From Clostridia bacterium (GTDB lineage: Bacteria > Bacillota > Clostridia > TANB77 > CAG-465): a stretch of 61,865 nucleotides of DNA. A program made the position numbers and the translations under genes. This document shows positions 35,791-42,729 of this stretch, in pieces. The notes under the pieces are model-generated. The model saw nothing but the letters and a program-made list of their open reading frames with translations, made no database searches and was not told the DNA's origin. The stretch spans positions 84,917 to 146,781 of the forward strand of contig JAGAIU010000011.1 in the NCBI GenBank assembly GCA_017626395.1, read 5' to 3'. Every line of letters starts with the position of its first letter. Positions within the stretch are counted from its first letter, which is position 1.

Positions 35791-36015
35791 CTATAAAAAA
35801 TTAACAACTAGAAAACTCTCAATATCTTCAATATTAACACCAAATAATATATCAGGTTCAGGTATAATAATTTCTACAGTATTTCCATTTATATCTTGCC
35901 TAAATTCAATACCATATTTACCTTCAATTGTTTTTACTGGATTCTTTGATGGAGTTTTAATGATATTGAGAGTATCGTCTTCATAGTCTAAAAAAATATT
36001 AAAATTATTTTTCAA
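35791..36015 (-). CDS. Small protein, unknown
   Basis: 74 residues with two beta-like segments ('FNIFLDYEDDTLNII', 'TVEIIIPEPDILF'). It is spaced 3 bases from the ATPase gene and 10 from the PHP gene, so it is in the replication operon. No family recognised. Confidence 0.5.
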   Translation of the reverse strand: MKNNFNIFLDYEDDTLNIIKTPSKNPVKTIEGKYGIEFRQDINGNTVEIIIPEPDILFGVNIEDIESFLVVNFL

Positions 36016-36018
36016 TTC

Positions 36019-36912
36019 TTATCCCTGCACCTCTTCATTTGATGGGAATATTAAATCTTTAACAGCTTCGTAATGAGTTTCAGCAATACCTTCGTCATTG
36101 TTTACGCTCATAAATACAACTGGTTTGTTTACACTAAAGATATCAGAACGATTCTTTTTAACTTCAGCAATATACTCTTCTACATGATTATGTTCAGCAC
36201 TTTGCCTTTTAGTAAGAACCACTCTAACACCACACTCATCAATTAATCTTTCTTTAACAGCTGGGAAATTCTTTCCTGCTTCAACTAATTCTGGTAAGAA
36301 GTCTTGATGTGTAATAAAAATAACTGGTATATCTAAACTCATGTACGCAGATGAAAAGGCTCTAAAGTATTTAGCACGTATCTTCCATACATGTGTAGGT
36401 GTACCACCATCTGGTGCAATATTTTTTTCCATTCTCATCTTTGATTCTGCAAATTCAAGTAAGAATGAAACACCATCGACTATGACACCTTTAACTTTAA
36501 TGCCATTATCTAATGCCATTTTAATTGCAGCTGCTGTAGATGTAACATTTTCTAATACACGTTCTTCGTCTTTTACTGATGCTCCACGCTCATTAACAAT
36601 AGTAGCGTCAGGATTAAATGAAATAATTTGTCCAGCATGTAGTTCTTTCTTAAAAAACTTATTAATAATCTCGTTACCAGAGTTATCAATACCTACATAG
36701 ATAACAACTTCATCATCTTTTAAACCATCTGTAAACATAGTTAAAGCTAATGATGTTTTTCCAAGTCCATTCTCACCAGATAACACAATCTTTTGTGCAA
36801 TCTTGTCATCAGTTACTTGTTTTTTTACTTCAAACATTTTCTGATAAATTTCATCAGCTAATGATATTTTTGCATTTCGAGTTTCTTCTGCTTTTTCATC
36901 TAGTAATCCCAT
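36019..36912 (-). CDS. Sak4-like RecA-fold ATPase
   Basis: 297 residues. Walker A 'SGENGLGKTSLAL' (45-57), Walker B 'VKGVIVDGVSF' (Asp146) and 'IPVIFITHQDFLPEL' near 190 (sensor region) match phage Sak4 and related RecA/RadB-like single-strand annealing ATPases. Such proteins work with a phage SSB and recombination nucleases. The neighbouring 328-residue candidate SSB, the Cas4-like nuclease and the polymerase genes support a role in recombination-dependent replication. RadA-like or helicase-loader function is the alternative. Confidence 0.72.
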   Translation of the reverse strand: MGLLDEKAEETRNAKISLADEIYQKMFEVKKQVTDDKIAQKIVLSGENGLGKTSLALTMFTDGLKDDEVVIYVGIDNSGNEIINKFFKKELHAGQIISFNPDATIVNERGASVKDEERVLENVTSTAAAIKMALDNGIKVKGVIVDGVSFLLEFAESKMRMEKNIAPDGGTPTHVWKIRAKYFRAFSSAYMSLDIPVIFITHQDFLPELVEAGKNFPAVKERLIDECGVRVVLTKRQSAEHNHVEEYIAEVKKNRSDIFSVNKPVVFMSVNNDEGIAETHYEAVKDLIFPSNEEVQG

Positions 36913-37093
36913 TATATCTCTCCATTAAATCTAATAAATAAAGTTCTTTTTTTTCTAAAAAAGTTTTAACCTGACTCTTAATAATATCATCAGGTGCTGC
37001 TTCGTAATCATCTTTTAATAAAGATATTTCTGTCTTAACCTCTTGTATCTGTGACAGTATCATCTGCTCGTAATTGGGCATTTCGATTGACAT
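36896..37093 (-). CDS. Small helical protein, unknown
   Basis: About 65 residues if ATG 37093 is used; the start is uncertain because no clear ribosome-binding site is seen and GTG 37108 is in frame. The product is helical ('EQMILSQIQEVKTEISLLKDD') with a coiled-coil look. It overlaps genes on both sides. Confidence 0.4.
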   Translation of the reverse strand: MSIEMPNYEQMILSQIQEVKTEISLLKDDYEAAPDDIIKSQVKTFLEKKELYLLDLMERYNGITR

Positions 37094-37259
37094 ATTCATC
37101 AATATCACGATTTAATTCTTGCTTGACAACAGCCCTTGTAAAAGGATGTTTAGCAATTACTAAAAAATTTTGTAAATGTTGAATACGTACACGCAATTGG
37201 CGTGTACGTGCATCATACATTAACATAGGATTTTTAAAATCTTTACTTGTAAAACCCAT
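37035..37259 (-). CDS. Small basic protein, unknown
   Basis: 74 residues from ATG 37259, placed directly after the candidate SSB stop. It is basic ('DARTRQLRVRIQHLQNF') and could bind nucleic acid. Its end overlaps the following small ORF. No family recognised. Confidence 0.45.
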   Translation of the reverse strand: MGFTSKDFKNPMLMYDARTRQLRVRIQHLQNFLVIAKHPFTRAVVKQELNRDIDEYVNRNAQLRADDTVTDTRG

Positions 37260-37260
37260 A

Positions 37261-38247
37261 CTAATCTTCTGATAATGGTAAGAAACCACCAAATCTGTAT
37301 CCTACTTGACCATCATTTTTAACATAGGTTTCAATAAAGGATACTCCTGCAATACCTTCTTCAATAGTTAAATCTTTAAAGACATTTTTAGGTGCCCATG
37401 CTGTGATTAAACCATCATCAATTTCTAATTCAATAGGTACATCACCATCATCTTGAATGTTACCTATACGATTTACTACAGAATAAACTGCAATAAAGTT
37501 TGCTACATTACCTTTGCTAGTAGCATGTTCATCTATGTCGGCTTTACTTGAGAAGAATACATCTCCACATTGTTTTTCGATAATATCAATATATGTTTGG
37601 AATGTTTCTTCTGTGTAATAGTAACTTTGGTTTTCAAATTTAACGCCATTTACATATAATTGGTTTTTGTTTGTAAACATTTTACCAACTGTTCCAGCGT
37701 CTTTAATATTTACTGAAATTTCTCTACAAATAGGTATGTCATCTTTTACATTAAATTTACCTATTTTTAAGAATCTTACTTCAATAGCATTGTCTTCGCC
37801 AGTCTTAAAGAGACCTAATGCAGTTCCAGTAATGTTATCTTTATCAATTTTTTTACCTACTTGGTCAGGTATGTTTGAGGTATAACTAGAAAATACATAA
37901 TCACCATCAGCGTTTACCATTTGTTGTTGTATAGCAGCGTCTATACCATTTTTTTTGACATATGCGTCTACTTTGTTCCAAGCATTTAAATTGAAATCGC
38001 TGTCTCTGAATCTCATAAAAATGAAACCATCGACATAATTAGCGTTACTATTAGCAACTTTTCTTAAAGCACCTCTAGTTTTTCTTAATGCTCTTAATTC
38101 TTTTGCTTTGTCTGATAAATTATCTGGTAATTCACTAAAAATCTTATCGTATACACGATTTAATTCGTTTTCAGATATTTTATTATCTTCTGCAAATTTC
38201 AAAGTCTTTTGCTTTTCAGCTTCTACATCATTAAAATTAAATTTCAT
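37261..38247 (-). CDS. Candidate ssDNA-binding protein (RPA/OB-like)
   Basis: 328 residues with GGAGG upstream. The acidic, beta-rich sequence has stretches that alternate hydrophobic and polar residues ('DIPICREISVNIKDAG', 'DDGLITAWAPKNVFK'), consistent with OB-type folds. It is the first gene of the replication operon, directly before the Sak4-like ATPase and polymerase genes. That position is where phages often place SSB. The family was not recognised from sequence alone, so this is inference from position and style. Confidence 0.45.
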   Translation of the reverse strand: MKFNFNDVEAEKQKTLKFAEDNKISENELNRVYDKIFSELPDNLSDKAKELRALRKTRGALRKVANSNANYVDGFIFMRFRDSDFNLNAWNKVDAYVKKNGIDAAIQQQMVNADGDYVFSSYTSNIPDQVGKKIDKDNITGTALGLFKTGEDNAIEVRFLKIGKFNVKDDIPICREISVNIKDAGTVGKMFTNKNQLYVNGVKFENQSYYYTEETFQTYIDIIEKQCGDVFFSSKADIDEHATSKGNVANFIAVYSVVNRIGNIQDDGDVPIELEIDDGLITAWAPKNVFKDLTIEEGIAGVSFIETYVKNDGQVGYRFGGFLPLSED

Positions 38248-38306
38248 TTAATTCCTCCATTGATTTGTTAATGCTAGTGTATTAGCAATATAATTTTTGA
38301 TTAAGG

Positions 38307-38320
38307 TTATATATAAATGT
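38307..38320 (+). promoter_or_regulatory. Candidate TATA promoter for the plus-strand island
   Basis: TTATATATAAATG lies between two divergent genes, about 40 bases before the likely ATG at 38356. An archaeal transcript would begin about 25 bases downstream, giving a short leader with no clear ribosome-binding site. The only TATA-like element in this divergent gap on this strand. Confidence 0.45.
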
Positions 38321-38355
38321 TTGCTTTATATACTTCAGATAATACTACATATATT

Positions 38356-38976
38356 ATGGATAGCAGAGAACGTTTTTTTGTTACCAATTATTCCTTATAC
38401 GGCGAAGCTTCTGCGAAAAGATGTGGATATTCAAAAAAAGAAGTTCAAGCTATAAAAGAAAAATATAAAGAAAAAGGTATATATATGTTACCAGTTCGTA
38501 AAATGGTTGAAAATAAAATGCCTGCCCAAAAAGGCAGCAGAGCAACTTCAAATGATTATAGCAGTATTGCGTTTGCAATTGCTTGTTTAGATTATGACGA
38601 CCAAAATCAATTAATCGAATTCAGTAAAAATATGCCTAATACACCTATATTAATTAATGAAGCTATCACTTTAGAACTCATGAGACTTGGTAAAGCTTTA
38701 AGAGAAGAGCAAGAAAGGGGTATAATATCAGATAGTGTATCTGAAATAATGAGAGATTATACTAAAATGATTGAAGCTAAAAAGAATATAGATGATGGTC
38801 AAGAGATTCATGTAAATGTTAATGATAGCGTAACAGGTTGGCTTGATGAATTAGAAAGAAATAACCATCTTGACATTGATACTGTCGATTATGATTTTGA
38901 TAAGGAACAACGTAAGGAAAAAATTAAGGAATTACGTAAAGAAGAATTTTCTGACTTACTTAATGATATGGAATAG
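38356..38976 (+). CDS. Possible small terminase or HTH DNA-binding protein
   Basis: Start taken at ATG 38356 (206 residues); ATG 38317 overlaps the TATA-like element. 'RFFVTNYSLYGEASAKRCGYSKKEVQAIK' (in two parts) looks like a helix-turn-helix at the N-terminus, as in small terminases, followed by 'KMPAQKGSRATSNDY'. The C-terminal half is acidic and helical. It stands on the opposite strand to its neighbours. A terminase role is a guess; no large terminase is in the window to support it. A regulatory protein is the alternative. Confidence 0.45.
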   Translation: MDSRERFFVTNYSLYGEASAKRCGYSKKEVQAIKEKYKEKGIYMLPVRKMVENKMPAQKGSRATSNDYSSIAFAIACLDYDDQNQLIEFSKNMPNTPILINEAITLELMRLGKALREEQERGIISDSVSEIMRDYTKMIEAKKNIDDGQEIHVNVNDSVTGWLDELERNNHLDIDTVDYDFDKEQRKEKIKELRKEEFSDLLNDME

Positions 38977-38986
38977 GTGATTTTTT

Positions 38987-39217
38987 ATGTCTGAAGACAC
39001 AGTAAACAAAGATTTTTTTATAGAACAAATGCAAGATTTTGAAAAAGCAACTTCTGCTGAAATTATGGAAGTGCTAGATAAAAAAGATTATATTTTAGAA
39101 ACAGAAGTATTAGGTTTAATTTCTATGGCAAAAGCATTAACATTAACTTTTGCTCCATCAGATGATGTTAAAGATGCATTATTAGATACAAGTATACAAA
39201 TATTATTAAAAAAGTAG
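38987..39217 (+). CDS. Small helical protein, unknown
   Basis: 76 residues, GGTG upstream, acidic and helical ('EIMEVLDKKDYILETEVLG'). It follows the previous gene by 10 bases, so it is its operon partner. It ends back to back with the minus-strand gene 39218-39436. No family recognised. Confidence 0.5.
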   Translation: MSEDTVNKDFFIEQMQDFEKATSAEIMEVLDKKDYILETEVLGLISMAKALTLTFAPSDDVKDALLDTSIQILLKK

Positions 39218-39436
39218 TTAAGACTCTACTACTTTTAATACTTGTTTAACTGTTTTTACAATCTTATCATCTGTAATCTCATTATTAAAAACTTTTTTTC
39301 TCCTAACAGCATACCCTTTAGTATCCAATGGGTTAATTGTATAAGCTATATTATTACTATAATAATATATTAATTGTTCGTCTTTTTTTAATTCTTTTAC
39401 ATCATTTTCTCTTAATAAACGTTTATATACAATCAC
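39218..39436 (-). CDS. Small basic protein, unknown
   Basis: 72 residues, basic ('GYAVRRKKVF') with a short helical C-terminus. It converges with the plus-strand gene, the two stop codons being adjacent. The upstream 137 bases hold a structured RNA. No family recognised. Confidence 0.45.
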   Translation of the reverse strand: MIVYKRLLRENDVKELKKDEQLIYYYSNNIAYTINPLDTKGYAVRRKKVFNNEITDDKIVKTVKQVLKVVES

Positions 39437-39445
39437 AATATCACT

Positions 39446-39537
39446 AAAAAAAGTTGTAAAGCCCCGAAAAGTTTATCCCATAATTATTAATCATGCTAAT
39501 CAAGTATTATAAACAAGTATGTTTAACGAGGCTTTTT
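39446..39537 (-). ncRNA. Structured RNA downstream of the tRNA array
   Basis: On the minus strand AAAGCCTCG (39535-39527) pairs with CGGGGCTTT (39466-39458), nine pairs with one G-U; that pair would be a C-A mismatch on the plus strand, so transcription is minus. Inside, GTTTAT and ATAAAC form a second 6-bp helix. A seven-T run follows the 3' strand. It lies just downstream of tRNA-Tyr and carries no reading frame. It may be a small RNA, tRNA 3' processing signal or terminator. Confidence 0.55.
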
Positions 39538-39574
39538 ATAACATAATTAAGACCCCCTTTTAAAAGAGAGTCAG

Positions 39575-39646
39575 TCCTTGAGGTAGGACTCGAACCTACA
39601 TAAATTCGGTCTACAGCCGAACGCATAACCTCTTTGCTACACAAGG
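39575..39646 (-). tRNA. tRNA-Tyr (GTA)
   Basis: A complete cloverleaf. The acceptor CCTTGTG/CTCAAGG has one T-T mismatch, the D-arm GCA/TGC has loop AAGAGGTTA, the anticodon arm TTCGG/CCGAA has loop CTGTAGA (anticodon GTA), the variable loop has 5 bases, and the T-arm is GTAGG/CCTAC with TTCGAGT. C1-G72 and the short variable arm are the archaeal and eukaryotic form; bacterial tRNA-Tyr has a long variable arm. It is the last gene of the array. Confidence 0.88.
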
Positions 39647-39649
39647 AAG

Positions 39650-39724
39650 GGAGACATATGGGAATTGAACCCATACCTTCGGTTCTAATGGTACCGAAAC
39701 ACTACCATTTGTGCTAATGTCTCC
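39650..39724 (-). tRNA. tRNA-like gene with 9-base anticodon loop
   Basis: 75 bases with an 8-bp acceptor (GGAGACAT/ATGTCTCC, or G-1 plus C73), D-arm GCAC/GTGT with loop AAATGGTA, and T-arm ATGGG/CCCAT with TTCAATT. The anticodon stem TCGGT/ACCGA encloses ACCATTAGA, nine bases with no standard U33-anticodon-37 arrangement. It cannot be assigned an amino acid. It begins 3 bases after tRNA-Tyr and is probably processed from the same transcript. A frameshift-reading or decoy tRNA is possible. Confidence 0.6.
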
Positions 39725-39731
39725 ATATGAG

Positions 39732-39840
39732 GGTGAGAAACAGGAATCGAACCTGTTGGCTGTGGCAACACCCTTAATCACCTTCGTAAAGATAATTAAG
39801 GGTGGTGTGTGCCCACATTGCTCCCATGAGCTTTCCCACC
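39732..39840 (-). tRNA. tRNA-like gene with long anticodon-arm hairpin
   Basis: 109 bases. The acceptor is 8 bp (GGTGGGAA/TTCTCACC), D-arm GCTC/GAGC with a 4-base loop, and T-arm ACAGG/CCTGT with TTCGATT. Between TGTGG and its partner CCACA, where the anticodon loop should be, 47 bases contain a 16-bp hairpin capped by TACG. If it were an intron, no clean splicing motif or anticodon remains. The element may be an intron-bearing tRNA, a decoy or a tRNA-like structural RNA. No anticodon is called. Confidence 0.5.
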
Positions 39841-39846
39841 ACACGA

Positions 39847-39919
39847 TGACAGACGCAGGAATTGAACCTGCAAAAACATGGTTTGCAGCCAAGCACCTTA
39901 ACCATTCGGTCAGTCTGTC
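39847..39919 (-). tRNA. tRNA-Cys-type (GCA)
   Basis: Acceptor GACAGAC/GTCTGTC, D-loop with GG, anticodon arm CTTGG/CCATG (one T-T mismatch) with loop CTGCAAA giving anticodon GCA, 5-base variable loop, and T-arm GCAGG/CCTGC. The discriminator base reads A where Cys tRNAs usually have T, so amino-acid identity is a little uncertain. Confidence 0.82.
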
Positions 39920-39946
39920 TATTATTATATCATTATAAGCGTTAAG

Positions 39947-40042
39947 GGAAATATGCAGGAATCAAACCTGCTCCTACGCATGTCCATTTGAGTGGGCAAA
40001 TGTAACCCTATTGCGTTATGCCATCATTACACCAATATTTCC
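39947..40042 (-). tRNA. tRNA-like gene with 24-base anticodon-loop insertion
   Basis: 96 bases. An 8-bp acceptor (GGAAATAT/ATATTTCC), D-stem GTG/CAT, T-arm GCAGG/CCTGC with TTTGATT, and anticodon stem ACGCA/TGCGT are visible. The loop between them is 31 bases and contains a perfect 6-bp hairpin (CATTTG/CAAATG). Removal of 24 bases at the usual 37/38 site would leave ATAGGGA, reading AGG (Pro). But the bulge-helix-bulge rule is not met and A34 would be odd for archaea. Intron-bearing or decoy tRNA; identity open. Confidence 0.5.
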
Positions 40043-40052
40043 ATTTGAAAAA

Positions 40053-40125
40053 GGGGCAGAAGGGACTTGAACCCTTAACCTTAAGATTACAAATCTCACG
40101 CTCTGCCAATTAGAGCTACTACCCC
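40053..40125 (-). tRNA. tRNA-Thr (TGT)
   Basis: Acceptor GGGGTAG/CTGCCCC, D-arm GCTC/GAGC with loop containing TTGG, anticodon arm TGAGA/TCTTA with loop TTTGTAA (anticodon TGT), and T-arm AAGGG/CCCTT with TTCAAGT. It is a complete standard 73-base tRNA and the first gene of the array in transcription order. Confidence 0.88.
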
Positions 40126-40138
40126 TTAAGAAGAAGTA

Positions 40139-40483
40139 TTAAGCTACTTCTTCATAGTCTTTGTCTTCAGCACCACTATAAACAGTAGTAACATCAGACG
40201 CATCAACAGTTTTTCTTGTACCATAGGTGATTACTCCATCCACAAGGTATGGGGCACTTATTGTGGTCAAGAATGCTATCGCTGGATTCGCAAAAGCTGA
40301 AGGGTCTCCCATGTATAAACCTAATGCTGCTATTACAGCAGTAATGATATTACCAAGTGAGCCCAAGTTAAAGCTTACATCTTTGCCATTTTTATAAATG
40401 GTAGGTAACACAAAATTACCCTTAAGAATAACAAGCTTAACAATAATTGCAACTATAATTGCAATAAAGGGTATAAAATCCAT
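40139..40483 (-). CDS. Membrane protein, possible holin
   Basis: 114 residues from ATG 40483, which has GGAGG eight bases upstream. Hydrophobic segments lie at about residues 4-20 ('IPFIAIIVAIIVKLVIL'), 45-62 ('NIITAVIAALGLYMG') and 70-88. The C-terminus is acidic ('GAEDKDYEEVA'). Size and layout fit a holin-like protein, though a scaffold or membrane-anchoring role is possible. It lies 13 bases upstream of tRNA-Thr, so the tRNAs may be read from the same transcript. Confidence 0.55.
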   Translation of the reverse strand: MDFIPFIAIIVAIIVKLVILKGNFVLPTIYKNGKDVSFNLGSLGNIITAVIAALGLYMGDPSAFANPAIAFLTTISAPYLVDGVITYGTRKTVDASDVTTVYSGAEDKDYEEVA

Positions 40484-40532
40484 ATACTTTTCCTCCAATA
40501 TTTAATTTAATAAACATTATATATAAATGTTA

Positions 40533-40820
40533 CTATTGTAGAGAAGAAATATTAACTTTTCCATTAATTTTTTGCTGCTCATTTATTACAACTGTGAAAA
40601 GTACATCTTCATCTTGTAAACATATATCTTCTAATTCTATACTATTTATACGTTGATGACCAAGTTGCTGTTGAAAATTAGGTAATATTAAAGAAACAAA
40701 ATCATCATTATAAAATTCAACTTCAGCTCCATTATCTAATTTATAAATAACAGTTTGGCTCTCATTAATTTCTTTAAAAATAAATTTTAAATCGCCATTA
40801 TCAATACTAACTTGTGTCAT
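40533..40820 (-). CDS. Small beta-rich protein, unknown
   Basis: 95 residues with alternating beta-like strands ('ELEDICLQDEDVLFTVVINE'). It overlaps the membrane-anchored gene upstream by 14 bases. No family recognised. Confidence 0.5.
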   Translation of the reverse strand: MTQVSIDNGDLKFIFKEINESQTVIYKLDNGAEVEFYNDDFVSLILPNFQQQLGHQRINSIELEDICLQDEDVLFTVVINEQQKINGKVNISSLQ

Positions 40821-41187
40821 TGTATACCTGTAAAATATGTGTAAACTGATTAATATCTATTAATTCTGGCTCTTTAACAACTAATTTATATTTATTGCCA
40901 ACTTGTATTTTGCTAAACATTTTCTCGCCATAACCATCGCCATGGTTTACTATACTATATGTTTTATTATTATCTCCAACTACTAAATAATAATCGCTAT
41001 ATCTATTATCACCATACATTTTATCTACAATTAAAACACTATCAGTATGTATGTGATTATTAGTTACAACATCATGTAAATAATTAATAGAAAAAAAGCC
41101 ACCAATTAATACACATAAAAAAATCACGACAAAAATAATAATACATTTCTTCCATGTTTTATCTAATAATTTATTCTTTAAGTTCAT
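40807..41187 (-). CDS. Membrane-anchored protein, unknown
   Basis: 126 residues from ATG 41187 with a purine-rich site upstream. A single hydrophobic segment near residues 14-35 ('IIIFVVIFLCVLIGGFFSI') is followed by a beta-rich outer domain ('DYYLVVGDNNKTYSIVN'). The likely topology is N-in, with the domain outside the cell membrane. It may act at the envelope. No family recognised. Confidence 0.6.
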   Translation of the reverse strand: MNLKNKLLDKTWKKCIIIFVVIFLCVLIGGFFSINYLHDVVTNNHIHTDSVLIVDKMYGDNRYSDYYLVVGDNNKTYSIVNHGDGYGEKMFSKIQVGNKYKLVVKEPELIDINQFTHILQVYNDTS

Positions 41188-41827
41188 TTTTTTCACGTTC
41201 CTTTCTAGCTTGTTCACAAGGGGTACATGTAGACCCTTGATATTCATGCTCTATACTAAAACGTAAATCTTTAGTAATGTCATCGCCAAGCATGATAATT
41301 TCTTTATTAATTTTCTTTAAAATTTTAGCTGCATAATTTGTATTCTCTACTTCTTTAGTAAAAACTATATTATATACAAGCTCATTTTCTGCATCAGGTG
41401 AATATCTGTACGAAATACGATGAATTGATGTTGACCATCGCCTTTTAAAATCTAATAAAACTTCTGTAACAGGTTCATATTTATCATATAATTCTGCAAA
41501 TTTTTCTCTACCTGTATCTAGAGCATCAAATAAATCTTGTACATGAAAAGCCCACAAAACACTTGCACCATTCCAAAATTTAAAACGTAATTTATCATCT
41601 CTCATATCAATAGTTAAAGACATAACATCTTCTCTCTCTGGAATGTTTTCTGCTCTCATATTTTCAGAATATAACATAGTTAAATGATTGATAAACCCAT
41701 TACGATTTAAAAAATTTAAAATTTCAGTAATCTTTTCATACTTTAATTTACAATCTATATATAATAATAATCGTAATTCTATATAAGTCATATCCATATT
41801 ACGTTCTTTTATATAATATGAATGCAT
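41171..41827 (-). CDS. Unknown protein
   Basis: 218 residues, GGTG upstream of ATG 41827. It is mixed helix and strand with a Cys pair at the end ('STCTPCEQARKERE'). It overlaps the membrane-anchored gene by 17 bases. No catalytic motif seen; function unknown. Confidence 0.5.
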   Translation of the reverse strand: MHSYYIKERNMDMTYIELRLLLYIDCKLKYEKITEILNFLNRNGFINHLTMLYSENMRAENIPEREDVMSLTIDMRDDKLRFKFWNGASVLWAFHVQDLFDALDTGREKFAELYDKYEPVTEVLLDFKRRWSTSIHRISYRYSPDAENELVYNIVFTKEVENTNYAAKILKKINKEIIMLGDDITKDLRFSIEHEYQGSTCTPCEQARKEREKNELKE

Positions 41828-41980
41828 TTATTCACCTTCTGGTGGTAAATCTTTATAATCATCTTCAATATCATTTCCAATTAATATATTGCTTCCATAT
41901 ATACTTTTAATAGCATAATCATTAAATTCTACTGCATAATCTTTTAATAAACCATTCCTAAAAATATAACTATTCATCAT
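41828..41980 (-). CDS. Small protein, unknown
   Basis: 50 residues from ATG 41980, preceded by GAGGTG. Acidic C-terminus ('DDYKDLPPEGE'). It abuts the next gene with no gap and follows the 92-residue gene by one base. No family recognised. Confidence 0.45.
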   Translation of the reverse strand: MMNSYIFRNGLLKDYAVEFNDYAIKSIYGSNILIGNDIEDDYKDLPPEGE

Positions 41981-41981
41981 T

Positions 41982-42260
41982 TTATTCACCTCGTATAAAA
42001 AGATGGAAATCAATTAGCTTATCATAATCAATTTCAAATGCAAAAATTTTTTTTCTACCATCTTCTATAGTTAATAACATAGTATACTCTCTTAATACTA
42101 TTTTTAATAATGTATCTGTAGGGATTAACATATAAACATCATTAATCATAACTTTACCAGCTTCATAAAAATAAAAAGCTCCTTCTGCTTTCTTAATAGA
42201 ATCAGAAGTATTAATAGATAAAGCATCAAGTAAAGAGAACTTTTGTTGCATATCTGACAT
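41982..42260 (-). CDS. Small beta-rich protein, unknown
   Basis: 92 residues with a strong GGAGGG site. The strands 'AGKVMINDVYMLIPTD' and 'KIFAFEIDYDKLIDF' suggest a small beta-barrel. A TATA-like box lies 35-45 bases upstream, so it may begin a transcript. No family recognised. Confidence 0.5.
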   Translation of the reverse strand: MSDMQQKFSLLDALSINTSDSIKKAEGAFYFYEAGKVMINDVYMLIPTDTLLKIVLREYTMLLTIEDGRKKIFAFEIDYDKLIDFHLFIRGE

Positions 42261-42294
42261 GTCAACCCTCCTTACTTTAAATTTATTTTAAAAA

Positions 42295-42308
42295 ATATAT
42301 AAAATTTT
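42295..42308 (-). promoter_or_regulatory. Candidate TATA promoter
   Basis: On the minus strand AATTTTATATATTT lies about 40 bases before the ATG at 42260, between a gene end and a strong ribosome-binding site. Distance fits an archaeal TATA box with a start about 25 bases downstream and a short leader. Confidence 0.4.
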
Positions 42309-42315
42309 ATTTTTT

Positions 42316-42729
42316 TTACAACTGAAATCTTATACTATTAATATCATGTTGATGCTTTTTAAAAAAGGATAAAGTAGTGGAAAAACGTATTGGCAAATCA
42401 TATGATAGATTCAAATATATATAATACGTAAAATGCTTCCATGCAGTATAATAATATTTAAAACGTTCTAATTGTTTATAATAAATCATTTTCCTTCTTT
42501 TACTTTGCTTCCACACTTCTCCATTTTGTAAATCAAAGAGTCTTTTAATTTTTAAACGTTCCTCATTCATATATGGGTATTCAGAAGCAACAGGTGGATA
42601 TTCTAAAGCAAAATATCTACTAACAAAATCATTAATTAATCTATTTATCTCCTGTTCTCTTTTATAAAAATCATCATTAGCTCTTGGTTTTTTCTTTTTT
42701 TTATTTCCTCTTTTATATCTTTTTGGCAT
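42316..42729 (-). CDS. Basic protein, unknown
   Basis: 137 residues, very basic N-terminus ('KRYKRGNKKKKKPRAND') followed by aromatic helices ('RMKIYYKQLERFKYYYTAWKHF' type). The basic tail suggests DNA or RNA binding. It overlaps the Cys-rich ORF upstream by 17 bases. No family recognised. Confidence 0.5.
   Translation of the reverse strand: MPKRYKRGNKKKKKPRANDDFYKREQEINRLINDFVSRYFALEYPPVASEYPYMNEERLKIKRLFDLQNGEVWKQSKRRKMIYYKQLERFKYYYTAWKHFTYYIYLNLSYDLPIRFSTTLSFFKKHQHDINSIRFQL

Noticed and set aside
36341..36700. Plus-strand 119-aa frame opposite the Sak4-like ATPase
   Set aside because: The minus frame has clear Walker motifs and operon spacing; the plus frame is a shadow.
39732..39840. 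tRNA-Sec or tRNA-Pyl
   Set aside because: The short D-loop recalls both, but no TCA or CTA anticodon is present and the extra arm is in the wrong place.
39611..39938. Two open frames (minus 93 aa, plus 75 aa) across the tRNA array
   Set aside because: They run through tRNA genes with intact arms and have tRNA-derived composition; no ribosome-binding site fits.
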